Assembly (NCBI RefSeq): GCF_033118175.1
Contig: NC_083701.1
Span: 11,241,501-11,305,500, forward strand
Length of the DNA: 64,000 bases
DNA from: Dama dama
Taxonomy: Eukaryota; Chordata; Mammalia; Artiodactyla; Cervidae
Reading direction: 5' to 3'
Made by a program: the position numbers and the translations under genes. The notes beneath the pieces were generated by a model. It was not told the DNA's origin. It saw nothing but the letters and a program-made list of their open reading frames with translations, and searched no databases. Below are positions 1-11,034 of the stretch, piece after piece (within the stretch, counting starts at the first letter, position 1; each line of letters starts with the position of its first letter).

Positions 1-559
1 GAGGACAAATGAGTACTGCCTTTCCCCATGTCTTGTAGGTTAGTTACAGCTTCTAAAGGCTTATTAGTTGTTTTCTGGAAAGTGGAACAAGAGAAGTATG
101 TTCCTCTTCTCCTGACCAGTATTTAAAAACCCCAAGCATCTCCACCCCTCTTTCTCAACCCACATCCCTGAATGAAGTGTCTAAAGGGTGGTATTCATGC
201 TTCTGTTTGCTTCAGCCTTGGGAGGCCTGCCCTCCAAGCACATGAGCCAGAACATCTGGTCTTATCAGGCCCTCGCCTAGGGGTAGTTGACTCTAGAGTT
301 TCAGGAGACACTGGCTTCTGCATCTCTGTGCAGTACTCATCTTTGACGACCAGGGGCGCTCTCTTCTTTGCAGCAGATGCACTGATATTTTCTTTGCGTT
401 GCTCATTCTGCTCTGAGTCTTTCTCGTCCAGCTGGACCCCACAAGTGCCCACAGTATCACAAAGTCTGGGTGGAACTGGTCCTGTGGGTGTGCTGTGTTC
501 TCCCTGAAACTTTCTCAGTCTGCGCGGCGTGGAAATGATCTTTCCCTACACACTGGCCT
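1..559. other. No gene or repeat recognised
   Basis: Ordinary mixed-composition sequence. Two overlapping antisense frames (172-507 plus, 195-452 minus) have no recognisable protein features. A GC-rich patch near 349-362 resembles a CTCF core but is one base short. Confidence 0.5.
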
Positions 560-745
560 TTGTATCTCTCTTCTTGCCCAATCACATCCTGCCCTTCATT
601 AGTTATTTATATGTGTGTCCTATCTCTCCTCGCAGGTTGTAAACTCACCCTGGCAAGGACTATGTGTTCTATGCATTCTTCACAATCGCTAATGTAAGGC
701 TTTGACCATAATAAGCACTCAATAAATATTTATTGAACTGAATCC
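560..745 (+). repeat. L2 LINE 3' end
   Basis: The block carries the typical L2 3' order: a 'gttgtaaactc' segment, 'aaggactatgtgttct', then 'aagcactcaataaatattta' at its end. Old, diverged copy, judged by eye. Confidence 0.65.
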
Positions 746-2148
746 AGATAGCATTATTTATTTTGAGCTGAGTCCTCATCAAGTACAAAAGGAATTGTTT
801 TTAGAAAGGTCAATATTTACTTTCGCCTGTCCAATCCCTTGCCCCCAGATCTATATTTGTTAGTTATTTAAGACAGGTATATCATCTGTAGCCTGAAGGA
901 TACGGCAGACTCAAGATGAGAATGCGAGGTTAAAAGAAGGCAGTTTGGGAGAAGATTCACTAGAAAACTTCTGTGGGAGGCAGCAGACTCCTGAGTTCAG
1001 CAGATTGTAGTAACTCCATAATCTTTTGCATTTAAGACCAAGAAAGAATCATGGCTAGATAGAGCATTTTCTTTTTTTTTTTTAACCACAAATAGCATAA
1101 CATTCATCTGCAGAAAGACTTTTTGGTGCTAAACTTGAGTAGGAATTTTTATCTCTCAGGTCCTCTGCAACTTGTCACTGCACATACCTACCTAGTAAGT
1201 CTTCCTTTGTCAGTTGTCTTATTGAATTTTTGTTGTTGTTGTTTTTCTGTTTCACTTGCTGCTTCTTTTGTCTTCTCCACGGCTGATTTTTCTAAACAAG
1301 AAACTAGAGATATGAAGAACCGTGTCAGCAGCAGCGTCCTCAGTACAGTTTACGACATAGGTCTCCTGGGTGAGGACACTCGGCTGCATGTTTTCAAGCA
1401 AGTTTAGTTTGATAAAGAAGTCAGATCCGTTAGATTCAGATGTAGCTGCTATCTTTTGACCGTTTGTTGTGAACTTGGCACTTGCACATACATCATTGCA
1501 TCTTATCGTGGAAAATTATAACAGGGAGAAAAATCTGTGATTATTAAGAACCTTGCATCTCATACTAGGAAATGTGTTCTCTGGAGATTTATGTGATGGC
1601 CTGGGAGGAGAGAGGTGAGGTTACAGGACACCCGTGGTATAGCTTCTGGGAGCATCAGCTTTACTCAAAAACCAGGTTGTGGTAGGTAATGCATGAACTC
1701 AGGCCATTTAAAATGACCGATCGTCATTTTATATTTAAACCATCATATTTAAACTAGAGGTATATGGAAATATGGAGGAGATGTAGAGGAGAATGCAAAA
1801 CATATATGAGTCTTGGTGATAAAATGGAGACTTCATTAGGATTATGTACTTAGAGTAAGTGCTTAGGATATGCCCTATCTCTGCTCAGGGGTACCTTGTG
1901 GAAGAGTTGGAGAGAACACATCCTCCCCCCACCTACTAGGTTCATCGCTCTTTGTCTTGTAGACACTGGAGTCCTAGAGTTTTCATCCCAGCTGGCTGAT
2001 GTGGGGCTTGAACTTACAGTTCATCGATTGTCTCTCTGTCATGTTGCCTCTCACAGTCGTCTATCTCTGTGGCTCCTGAGTCCTCCCTCCCTTCCACTCT
2101 GAGGTCCATACACTTTCACAGGAAAGCCACTGTCCTTTGGAAGATTGG
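746..2148. other. No gene or repeat recognised
   Basis: Moderately AT-rich unique sequence with a T run near 1071-1083. The open frames here are under 100 codons and have no recognisable features. Confidence 0.45.
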
Positions 2149-2354
2149 AGCTTCCCTGGTGGCTCAGCTGGTAAAAAAATCTGCCTGCAATGCAGGAGAC
2201 CTGGGTTTGATCCCTGTGTTGGGAAGATCCCCTGGAAGAGGGAACGGCTACCCACTCCAGTATTCTGGCATGGAGAGTTCCATGGACCGTATAGCCCATG
2301 GGGTCGCAAAGAGTCGGACACGACTGAGCGACTTTCACTTTCACTCACTCTCTT
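2149..2354 (+). repeat. Bov-tA-type SINE
   Basis: A full-length ruminant tRNA-derived SINE. The tRNA-like head includes an A-box-like 'tggctcagctggt' and a B-box-like 'gtttgatccc'. The body reads 'gaagatcccctggaagagg' and 'ccactccagtattctggc'. The tail 'agtcggacacgactgagcg' is shared with the BovB 3' end, which is how BovB machinery is thought to mobilise these SINEs. No clear target duplication. Paired ORFs on both strands here are SINE artefacts. Confidence 0.95.
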
Positions 2355-2400
2355 AAGACCATAATCTGTCTGGGAGTGCCAGGGATCTTTCTCAACATAT

Positions 2401-2434
2401 TTTTCCTTCCTTCCTTCCTTCCTTTTTTTTTTTT
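2401..2434. repeat. (TTCC)n microsatellite and T run
   Basis: About five TTCC units run into a T homopolymer. Confidence 0.9.
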
Positions 2435-3045
2435 AAAGGACAGAAATGGTTCCCTTAAAATTAGCAGCAACTGGGGGCTGCTTCTGGCTACGTGATCCCA
2501 CACGACAGTGACTTAGACAAGCGAGCAGCTCCCTTTCTGGCTGCAGAGCTTCCTTGGTGGCGCCTAGGCATCCTTCACTAGGGTCCTCGGCTCCTGTGCC
2601 GTTGCTCCTTCAAGCAACCATGGCAGTTGCTACAGAGGAAATGAAATTGTAAAACCACTTCGGAAGACTGACAGCCGTGCTGGTTGCAGGAGTGACTGCT
2701 CTTAAGTCCTAATAAATTGTGTTCGTTTTCTTAGAATTTCCATTCAGATACATCGGAAGCCTCAGTTTTTTATTCCCCTTTTAAGTTTGAGAGTGGCTTG
2801 ATTTCTTCCCGATTCTCTGGCCTGTGTTGCCCTAGAGAGACCAGGAAACTCGGGTGGCCCCCCGTTCTGACCTGTTCATCTGTTCTTTTTTCTGTTAACC
2901 TTTCTCCCTCTAGTTGGTTTGACTTAGTGTCTTATTTTCACGATGGAGAAAAAAGGTTTCTTTTTGGGGGGCGGGGGGTGAGTGTTTGGCCCTTATTTGA
3001 AGTTTAACAAACAGGGCTGAACCTCAACTCTATTACATACCAGTT
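2435..3045. other. No gene or repeat recognised
   Basis: Unique-looking sequence. A possible SINE head stub ('cttccttggtggcgcctagg') near 2550-2570 is too short to call. Confidence 0.4.
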
Positions 3046-3245
3046 TTTGTTTTTTTTTTTTTAAATTGAAGGTATATTTAACTTGAGGCATTATATTAGT
3101 CTCAGGTATACAGCATATTGATTCAAGACTGTGTGCATTACAGAGTGATTACCACAGTAAGGCTTGCTAACATTGTACCCCTTACATAATTACCAAAAAA
3201 AAAAATTTTTTTTCCCCTTTGTGATCACGTTTCAGTTTTAAGACC
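3046..3245 (-). repeat. L1 3' end fragment (L1M type)
   Basis: A T run at the left edge is the A tail of a minus-strand copy. It is followed by 'ttaaattgaaggtatattta' and 'ttatattagtctcaggtata', the reverse complement of the mammalian L1 3' untranslated region. Confidence 0.75.
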
Positions 3246-3864
3246 TTGGGAGACCTCTTGCCATGTCTGTAAGAGGAGATGACAGCCCCCCCTTCCCCAG
3301 GCTGTTGGGAGGATTAACCTGGATGGATGTCAAGTGCAGAGGGAACGCTGAGTGTTTTCCTGTCCTGTCAGTGACCCTCAGCTGGGCTCCCGGTGTTGCT
3401 GTGAGGATGGAAGGGGCGGTGTGGGAGAGGCTTGCCCTGGTACCCAGCACGCTTCTCCTTGAAGCATCCTAACCCCCACCCCCACCTCCCATTCCCGCAG
3501 GTGCTCCTCGTCGGGAACACACACCTGTTCCAGGATCCCATCAGGCCCCTCAGCACTCTCCCTTTGCGTCCGGTCAGAGAAACCCTGCCAGTGGTGCTTT
3601 CTGCACATGCATTTGCAAACCGTTTCCTGTTCCTGATTTTTAGCTGCTTCTGTGAAAGTAATAGCGCAGCAACAGTTTCTCCACCAGCCCTTCCTCGGTT
3701 CTCCCCTCCACCCCGCCCCCCACCCCACGCTCGTCTCTTTGCTGCTGTGACCCAGGTCGGCAGCTTCCGTGGGAGACGGACGGGCGATGTGTGCAGGATG
3801 GTGGGCTAGGGTTTCAGGAGCAGGCTGCAGCTCCCTGTCTGGCTCACCGGGTCACTTTATTTTT
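3246..3864. other. C-rich block, no gene recognised
   Basis: Pyrimidine-rich stretches around 3466-3500 and 3690-3735. Antisense open frames of up to 125 codons overlap here on both strands, as expected from low stop density in C-rich DNA, not from a gene. Confidence 0.4.
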
Positions 3865-4105
3865 ATCCATTGATTCGGTGACTGTTGTTGAACTTGTGCC
3901 GTGTTCCTGGCACTCTCAGCTCCAGTAACACAAACAGGCCGGGCCACAGAGCCCCAGGCCTCAGATGCTTACAGTGAAGTTAGCTGGCCTCCAGGTAAAG
4001 TGCTGGAAACTGTGGAGGTGTTAGAGTAGGACTCCGGCAGGTTCTGGTGGAGGCATGGGTGATGGACTTTTCCATTTGGAGGAGGAGACTATGAAAAGCC
4101 TTCAT
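3865..4105 (+). repeat. Ancient mammalian interspersed repeat
   Basis: Resembles a common old repeat whose left part reads roughly 'attgagtgcctactatgtgc' followed by 'gttctaggcactggggat'. Here: 'cattgattcggtgactgttg' then 'tgttcctggcactctcagct'. I am not sure of the family (L2/L3-like). Confidence 0.4.
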
Positions 4106-4233
4106 GTAGGGTGGGGGTTGTTCTGGTTCACAAAATCTGTCCAAGCCCTTCCCTCCTTCCTCTGAATTACTCCCTAGTGAAATCCTGGAAACTCAGGAGC
4201 AGAAAATCTGAGTTCAGCCCATTTCCTACAGTA

Positions 4234-4292
4234 GCTGAAACCCTCAGTTCAGTTCAGTTGATCAGTCGTGTCCGACTCTTGGCTGAAACCCT
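4234..4292 (-). repeat. 37-bp BovB 3' tail insertion with 11-bp target duplications
   Basis: The last 37 bases of BovB in minus orientation (4245-4281) lie between two identical copies of 'gctgaaaccct' at 4234-4244 and 4282-4292. This is an extremely 5'-truncated retroposition of BovB, or of a SINE sharing its tail. Confidence 0.85.
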
Positions 4293-4334
4293 GAGGGTCC
4301 ATTATGGCATTTGGGTTTATCATGGAGATATTTT

Positions 4335-4544
4335 CTCTTCCCTGGTGGCTCAGATGGCAAAGAATCTGCCTACAAGGCAGGAGACCCAGGTTTGATTCCT
4401 GGGTCGGGAAGATCCCCTGGAGAAGAAAATGGCAACCCACTCCAATATTCTTGCCTGGAGAAGCCCATGAACAGAGGAGCCTGTTGACGGCGTCACAAAG
4501 AGTTGGACACAACTGAGCGACTAACACTTTCACTTTCTTTCTTT
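4335..4544 (+). repeat. Bov-tA-type SINE with 11-bp target duplication
   Basis: Complete copy from 'cttccctggtggctcagatg' to 'gcgactaacactttcacttt'. It is flanked by identical 'ggagatatttt' at 4324-4334 and 4545-4555, so both ends are defined. Confidence 0.97.
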
Positions 4545-4631
4545 GGAGATATTTTTCCCCCTGCTAGGGTCATCCCCTCTTGCCGGATTTTCTCTGAGAA
4601 GTGGGAGTTTATCATGACCATTTTGACTATA

Positions 4632-4985
4632 TGGTGGTGGTGGTTCAGTCACTAAGTTGTGTCTGACTCTTCGACGCCATGGACTGCAGCACACCAGGTT
4701 TCCCTGTCCTTCACCATCTCCCAGAGTTTGCTCAAGCTCATGTCCATTGATTCAGTGATGCCGTCTAACCATCTCATCCTCTGTCATCCCCTTCTCCTCC
4801 TGCCCTCAATCTTTCCCAGCATCAGGATCTTTTCAGATGGAGTCAGCTCTTCACATCAGGTGGCCAAAGTAATGGAGCTTCAGCTTCAGCATCAGTCCTT
4901 CCAATGAATATTCAGGGTTTATTTCCTTTAGGATTGACTGGTTTGATCTCCTTGATGTCCAAGAGACCCTCAAGAGTCTTCACAA
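4632..4985 (-). repeat. BovB LINE 3' fragment
   Basis: Reverse complement of the BovB 3' end: 'gtctgactcttcgacgccat', 'ccatctcatcctctgtcatc', 'cccagcatcaggatcttttc' and 'ccaagagaccctcaagagtc' in the right order. 5'-truncated and diverged from the consensus as I remember it. It does not form an open reading frame. Confidence 0.93.
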
Positions 4986-5880
4986 GACTGTAATGATGTG
5001 TATGAGTAAAGAATAAAACAAACTCTTATTTGTTATTCTTTTCAAAAAAAATTTTTTGAGACTTTTTCTTTTTAAAATGATTGTGATACTTTCTAAAAAG
5101 TTTATATTATAGACAAAATGAACGAAGTTTGAAGGTGTAGTATAATGTACCACATGATAGTGGAGACAGGAACATTCAGTAGGGCATCCTATACTGATAA
5201 AAAGCCTAGGAAACATTGACCTTCACTCTCTCTGGACCCCTCTTCGTTTTGGAGACCCTGTCCCCAGCTAGTTCATTGTTTGCCATTATTTGATCATTGG
5301 CTTGTAATAGTAAGGAGTTGGTTGAGCTGTATGTAATAGGAAAAAAGCAAAGACAAGAGAGTCTTAAAGTATGGTAATTTCTCTCTCGCCTGAAAGGAGT
5401 CTGGATGTGAGCCTGGAATACCAGGCCCGTGGTGCCGTCAGGGATTCCGGGTTCTCTTTCTCTGCTCCACCTTCTTTAGCACAGGGTTTCCATCCTTAAG
5501 TTCACCTCTTGGCTCAAGATAGATGCTGGAGCTCCAGCTCTCCTTTCCAAGATGTGATGCTAAAGAAGAAAGGAAAAGTTGCCCCTCCACCCCGCTGAGT
5601 CATTTCTGTTCCAGAACCCACATACCAGTACAGCTTAATGGGCTGCAGCTGGCGGCAAGAAAGACTGGAAAATGGAAGTCTTTTATTCCCAACAGCAAAA
5701 TACCTGCTGAAAACTGTGTTTCTGGTGCTAAGGCGAAGAGGAGAATGGGAGTCAGCCTTGTCTGTCCTACAGCCAGTATTTGGGGTGAAGAGGAGATGAA
5801 GCTGAGTGTAGCATCACAGGGAAGAAGTCAGGGTTGAGCGTCACCCTCATTGGTCCTGATGTTGCTGAGAGTGACATTGG
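4986..5880. other. No gene or repeat recognised
   Basis: AT-rich at 5030-5110, then ordinary sequence. A 104-codon plus frame at 5523-5837 has no recognisable motif. Confidence 0.4.
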
Positions 5881-6318
5881 GGTGTTGTTACTTAAGTGTT
5901 AGTGTTCTGGAGCTCAGGGGAGGGAGATGGTGGGCATGAACCTCCAAAGAGGAGATTGTGGGGTGACGATGGTGTGACAGTGACCACAGGTGGATGACCA
6001 CAGGTGGACTTGTGGATGGGAACATGGTCATTAAAGGACTATCGTGCCTGAAGAATAGATCTTACGGAAGGGAAGTGAAAAGGCAGAAGTGCCTTCTCTC
6101 CAGCCATGGAAAAGATGTAGAATTGATGCTCAGCAAGGAAGAGACCCCAAGGGTGCTGGGAATCGATTGATTAAAGCTGGTGGGGAGATGAGGCATTAAA
6201 CCAGATAAGAATGAAAAAGAGGGACCAGGCAAGGGGGGTTTATGTCTTGGGCTTGGGTGGTAGCTGCATTGCCAAGAACGGGAAGCTGGGAGGAGGATGT
6301 TAGGGAGATTGAGAATGG
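5881..6318 (+). repeat. Possible ancient repeat with 14-bp tandem duplication
   Basis: 'ctggagctcaggggagggag' resembles the interior of the same old repeat family as 3865-4105. At 5981-6008 the 14-mer 'tgaccacaggtgga' occurs twice head to tail. Family assignment is weak; the duplication is seen directly. Confidence 0.3.
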
Positions 6319-6331
6319 TGGATAGGCAGAA

Positions 6332-6521
6332 AGTGAAAGTTGCTCAGTTGTGTCCAACTGTTTGCAACCCCATGGACTGTACAGTCCATGGAATTCTCCA
6401 GCCCCAAATCCTGGAGTGGGTAGCCTTTCCCTTCTCCAGGGGATCTTCCCAACCCAGGGATTGAACCCAGGTCTCCCACATTGCAGGCGGATTCTTTACC
6501 AGCTGAGCCACCAGGGAAGCC
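6332..6521 (-). repeat. Bov-tA-type SINE with 13-bp target duplication
   Basis: Complete minus-strand copy ending in 'gagccaccagggaagc'. Flanked by identical 'tggataggcagaa' at 6319-6331 and 6522-6534. Confidence 0.97.
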
Positions 6522-6534
6522 TGGATAGGCAGAA

Positions 6535-7194
6535 GTGTGACTGAAATCATCTGCGTCTCTGTATTGCATTTCTGAGGGTTTTGAGTGTCCACCTGTAGTA
6601 ACGGGCGGTTCACTGAAAGTTCCAGTTGGGTAGGCCACCTAGCGGGAGGCACGTCCGTCCCACTGAACTTGAGAGGTGGAGGTGGGTGCCCTGCTAAAGA
6701 AGGTGTGCCGCTCTGGACTGCCCATGCACAGGGCTACCCGTTTTCTTGGCTCGCCTTGACCTTGAGGGCCTTCATCTCTCATGAGAGGAAGAGCTTCTAC
6801 TTCATGCTCTGCTCGCCTTGTAGGACTTCTTCCTTCTTCTTGTTGCAGCTTGTCTTCACTGTAGACATGACTTGTGGAGAGTCCTAGCTTTGAGACTTGG
6901 CCCTGCTGTGGCCCGCAGTTCCCAGCTCTTGCTTCATGGGACCCAGCTTCACCTTTCTGTTCCCAGGTCTCAGCTCTGATCCCAGACGCAGCCTGAGACT
7001 TACTTCACACAATCTCTCTTGCTTGTGTGCCAAAGGAGTAGCTGTTTTGTGGAGTGGGCCCAATTTTTGGTTTTGTTTCTTGTTTGTTTTTTTTTTAAAG
7101 GCTAGCATGACCACTGTCTGTCATTAGCATCATTAGGGGCTACCCAGTACCTTCCTGGTAGAAGTCTTACTCGCCCAGCTGGTATGTCACTTTA
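6535..7194. other. No gene or repeat recognised
   Basis: Unique-looking sequence with T-rich stretches near 7080-7097. Short frames on both strands without features. Confidence 0.4.
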
Positions 7195-7400
7195 ATCCTT
7201 TCCATTATCTGTACTACTTTACGGTTTACAAAGTTCCTTAACACATTTTCTTCTCTGATCCTCATAAGAAAGCTGTGACATGACTTGTCAGTTGTTTATC
7301 ATCCGAAAACCTAGGTCACCCAGTTATTACACTTGTGGAAGACCTGAGGTTGGAAGCCAGGTCATCCACCTTCCTTTTCAAGCGTTCAGCTTCAGAGTAA
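7195..7400 (-). repeat. Probable MIR SINE
   Basis: 'tactttacggtttacaaagt' and 'gatcctcataagaaagctgt' follow the order of a minus-strand MIR core. 'ctaggtcacccagttattac' then 'ttggaagccaggtcatccac' follow. Diverged. Confidence 0.5.
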
Positions 7401-8014
7401 GCAAGCGAATGCTAATTCTTAGCCTGAGCAGAATCTGGTTAGTCGATCTGCTGTGGCTGAAACAGTTGTCTGCACATCCAGACCGCATCTAAACGAGTCT
7501 CCGACTGGTAAAATTTGGTGTCGTCTGTGGCTCAGCCCCTTCCTTACACACTGGTGGGGGCAGGTTGACGACCTAGCAGCTCCATCTGGCTGGGCCGAGC
7601 AGGTTTAGGCAGGTCCCAGGCTCACAGGTGCCTGTGGGCGGCAGCTTGCTGTCATGCAGAGAGCTGGCCTAGGCGTCGGGACCGGGCAGGCCTGTGTGTG
7701 TGTGGTTCCCAGCGTGGGTACCAGCTCTGCATCCTGGGCTCACCACTTCCTATTTCTGAGCCTCGACCTTGCCATTGTACAGTTAGGGTCAAAAACATGC
7801 TGTTCTGCAACCCTTTTGTTACCTGTGCAGAGTTTCTTGCTCTCCTCTGTGAAATGGCAACAGTGTAGCACGTGGCCACATCAGGGACTCAGCGCCAGGC
7901 CTGGCGACGCTGCTGGCGCCCAACAGGCGTTCTACCTTCTTCTCCTTGCTCTTCATCTTTTCAGAATGTTGTGAGAGCCTCCTAAAAAGTGATGATTAAA
8001 AAAAAAAAGTTAAA
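7401..8014. other. No gene; possible MIR trace
   Basis: Segment 7725-7865 weakly resembles a plus-strand MIR ('cctcgaccttgccattg', 'tctcctctgtgaaatggc'). The rest is unassigned. Confidence 0.3.
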
Positions 8015-8348
8015 TGGCACTGATGAACCTATTTGCAGGCCAGGAATAGAGACAGACGTAAAGAACCAGACTTGTGGACCCGGTGTGGGGAGAAAAGGGT
8101 GGGACGAATTCAGAGTAGCTTTGAAGTACATACATTATCATGTGTCAAATCGATAGCTGGTGGGAAGCCGCTGTGTAGCACAGGGGGGGGGCCAGGTGCT
8201 CTGTGACAACCTCGAGGGGTAGGATGGGGTGAGAGGGAGGTTCTAGAGGGAGGGGACACATGAATAATTACAGCCCATTCACGTTGCTGTATGGCAGAAA
8301 GCAACACAACGTTGTAAAGTGGCTCTTCTCCAATTAAAAATAAACAAA
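8015..8348 (+). repeat. Ruminant L1 3' end
   Basis: Terminal part of a ruminant L1 3' region: 'tgatgaacctatttgcaggc', 'gacttgtggacccggtgtgg', 'gatagctggtgggaagccgc', then the end 'caattaaaaataaacaaa'. A C/G-rich variation (nine Gs near 8182-8190) replaces the usual motif. It carries no coding sequence. Confidence 0.88.
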
Positions 8349-8774
8349 GGCAAGTATGTCACGGCCTGGCTGCCCTGCCCACTCAGTAGAGTGGATCTAC
8401 GGTGTGTTGAGTGTGGGGAGCAAACCCACCTTTCTGACCAGGGTGAGAGAGCGTTGCCCATGACTCCTCTTTGAACAGTGGCCTTTTCTACCCAGAGTGT
8501 TCACTTGCGGATGGGGGTAGCTCCACATGCAAAGGTTCCCGTCCTTCCCTCTGCAAATTCTACAACCGATAGCATCAAGCCATGAGTGTTCAGTCTACTC
8601 AGAGTGAGGACATTAAGCCTTGAAGATTCTGAGGTTGGTAGTTTTAAGGAGTAAATTTCTTTCTTCCTTAACTGAAACCTCTGGTTTTCTATGAGGACGT
8701 TGGTTATGCCATCTGCCACCTAACCAAAGTTTCCCATTATCGAACTGCAGCTCCACGATTGGCAGCTTCGCTGT
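8349..8774. other. No gene or repeat recognised
   Basis: Ordinary sequence between an L1 tail and a truncated SINE. Confidence 0.4.
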
Positions 8775-8873
8775 GTTCTTGCCTGGAAAATCCTATGGAT
8801 GGAGGAGCCTGGCAGGCTACAGTCCGTGGGGTTGCAAAGAGTCAGACATGACTGAGTGACTAACACTAATAAG
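8775..8873 (+). repeat. 5'-truncated Bov-tA-type SINE
   Basis: Only the right half is present, from 'gttcttgcctggaaaatcct' to 'gactgagtgactaacactaa'. The tRNA-like head is missing. Confidence 0.92.
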
Positions 8874-8909
8874 AAGTGTAACCCTGCAAACCTATGGCCA
8901 GTTTGTATG

Positions 8910-9125
8910 AGGCTTCCCTGGTGGCTCAGATGGTAAAGAATCCACCTGCAACGCAGGAGACCCAGATCTGATCCCTGGGTTGGGGTGATCCCCTGGAGAA
9001 GGAGACGGTAACCCACTCCAGTATTCTTGCCTGAAGAATCCCAGGGATAGAGGAGCCTGGCGGACTACAGTCCATGGGGTCGCAAAGAGTCGGACACCAC
9101 AGAGTGACTAACACTTTCACTTTTC
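8910..9125 (+). repeat. Bov-tA-type SINE
   Basis: Complete copy from 'ggcttccctggtggctcaga' to 'gagtgactaacactttcact'. It lies 36 bases after a truncated copy in the same orientation; no target duplication is evident. Confidence 0.95.
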
Positions 9126-9485
9126 AGTGCTTTAAAAATGGCATGCTTCTCTGATCAATTATTACAAAGCAAAACAGCAGTTTCCTTTCTAAAAGGGTGA
9201 GATTTGGAAAGAGGGTTAAATTTTTATGTGATCTCATTGAGACTGAGGGTCCCAAAGGTGAGAATAGGAAGTAGACCTTTACAGTTTTTGAAGTTTTTTA
9301 TTTTGATGAAGGTGGTACGGTAGTGGATGGGTATAGAAGCTATATTTTATTTGGGGACCCACCAGAATTACTTAAACATGCCCTGTAGGCTCTAGGGTTT
9401 TTTTACTCATCGGTCGTCAGCTTGGCACCTAAGCTCCTTGGCTCACCCCTCCTCTTCCCCTCGTTGTCTGGTTTGTTAACTCAGT
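9126..9485. other. No gene or repeat recognised
   Basis: Ordinary unique-looking sequence. Confidence 0.4.
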
Positions 9486-9660
9486 TACTCTGATGCCAGG
9501 TCAGACTTGACTATTCATCAGAATCTCCTAGAAGGCTTGTTGGGACACCTTGGGGGCCTCACCCCCCAGAGTTTGTGTGTCTCAGGAGGTCTGAAATAGG
9601 GCCTGGGAACTTGTGTTTCTAACCAGGTGCTACCGAGGCTCTAGGCACCACTCTCTGAAG
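9486..9660 (+). mobile_element. MER5-type hAT MITE
   Basis: 'tcatcagaatctcctagaag', 'ggcctcaccccccagagttt', 'ctcaggaggtctgaaatagg' and 'gggaacttgtgtttctaacc' follow the MER5A order. It is a non-autonomous hAT-Charlie element of the placental ancestor. Confidence 0.82.
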
Positions 9661-9892
9661 TCTGCAACATGGAACTTACAGGGAGCTTATTTAGCGTTGA
9701 AACAGTCACTTCATGGGGCTCAGCAGACCATTTCGAAGGATTGAGTCCTAAAATCCTGAAATAGCAAACAACTGAATGTTTCAAAAAAAAAAAAAAAGAA
9801 TGGGGTTAGGGAGACTTACTAATGGCCTATGACTTTCTTTCATTTCCTTTGTAATTTTGACAGAACTCACATATCTGCACCTATGTCTGTCA

Positions 9893-10735
9893 TTTTTTTT
9901 TCTTAAACTTTTTATTCTGGAAAATGTCAAGAAACCCAGAAAAGGCAGAAGGGATAATGAGTTCCCTTGTACTCAACATCCAGCTTCATCGAGGATCAGC
10001 TTATGGCCTCCTCTTTAATTGCTGCCTTCCTTGCTGTGGCCTCCCCCAGCCATGGCCTTTTGTTGTTAGCAGTTCAGTACACGCTTTTAAAAAATAGTAA
10101 AAATGATAACCACAATACTGTTATCTCATTTAAAAAATTAACCGTAGGGAATTGCCTGCTTAGGACTCAGCATTTTTCAGAGCCTTGGCCCGAGTTCAGT
10201 CCCTGGTTGCAGAGCTAAGATCCCACATGCCAAGTGGCAGAACAAACAAACAGAAGACACAGTAGTTCCTCAATATCAGTAGGGCTTCAGTCAGTGTTTA
10301 CATTTCCTCAGAGGTCTCAAATGTTGGTTTGTTTAAATCTGCGTTCAAATAAGAGCCAGACAGTCATGTTGGTAGGTCCCTTTGGGCTCCCCCACCCACC
10401 TTTTTTCCCTTAATAATTAATTTGTTAAAGCAATGGTTTATTTGTCCTATAGAACTCACCACATTCTTTGCTGGGGTTTTGCTAATTGCAATCCCCATGG
10501 TGTTTAATGTGTTCCGCTAATCTATCAGGCTAATCAGATTCAATTTTGATTTTTCCCCCCACTTTTTTGGGGGAGTGGAGTGGGATCAGAGTCCTCTGGA
10601 TGATGCTGTCGATTTGCATCAAGAGGCGTGTAATGCTTGCTCTGTTCTTTCTCCGTGTCTCTGCCTCTCATATGTTAGGACCGACCAGCTGGTTCAGGTG
10701 TTTTCGGCTTTTTAATCTAATGTGTCTTTTGGTTT
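9893..10735 (-). repeat. L1M LINE 3' region, split by a CHR SINE
   Basis: The left T run is the tail of a minus-strand copy. Then come 'ctttttattctggaaaatgt', 'ataaccacaatactgttatc', 'tcagtcagtgtttacatttc', 'ggtttatttgtcctatagaa' and 'atttgcatcaagaggcgtg', which follow an old L1M 3' region in order. The copy is interrupted at about 10146-10253. Confidence 0.72.
10146..10253 (+). repeat. CHR-type SINE inserted in L1M
   Basis: 'gggaattgcctgcttaggac', 'gttcagtccctggttgcaga' and 'taagatcccacatgccaagt' match the cetartiodactyl tRNA-derived CHR SINE. L1M sequence continues on each side, so it is the younger insertion. Confidence 0.75.
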
Positions 10736-10755
10736 AGCAGCTTTTAGGAGGAAGA

Positions 10756-11034
10756 GCGGAGAAGGCAATGGCACCCCACTCCAGTACTCTTGCCTGGAAA
10801 ATCCCATGGATGGAGGAGCCTGGTAGGCTGCGGTCCATGGGGTCGCTAAGAGTCAGACACGACTGAGCGACTTCCCTTTCACTTTTCACTTTCACACATT
10901 GGAGAAGGAAATGGCAACCCACTCCAGTGTTCTTGCCTGGAGAATCCCAGGGACGGGGGAGCCTGGTGGGCTGCCGTCTGGGGCTGCACAGAGTCGGACG
11001 CGACTGCAGCGACTCAGCAGCAGCAGCAGCAGCA
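10756..11034 (+). repeat. Bov-A2-type SINE
   Basis: Two related Bov-A units in tandem. Each begins 'gagaagg.aatggca', contains 'ccactccagt' and ends 'cgactgagcgact' or a variant. The tail is a CAG run (11020-11034). The head-to-head-of-unit arrangement is typical of Bov-A2. Confidence 0.94.

Noticed and set aside
343..366. CTCF-like motif 'gaccaggggcgct'
   Set aside because: One G short of the core consensus; no supporting context.
2149..2230. tRNA-like sequences in the Bov-tA heads here and in about thirty other copies
   Set aside because: They are SINE promoter regions related to a tRNA, without a complete cloverleaf, so not tRNA genes.
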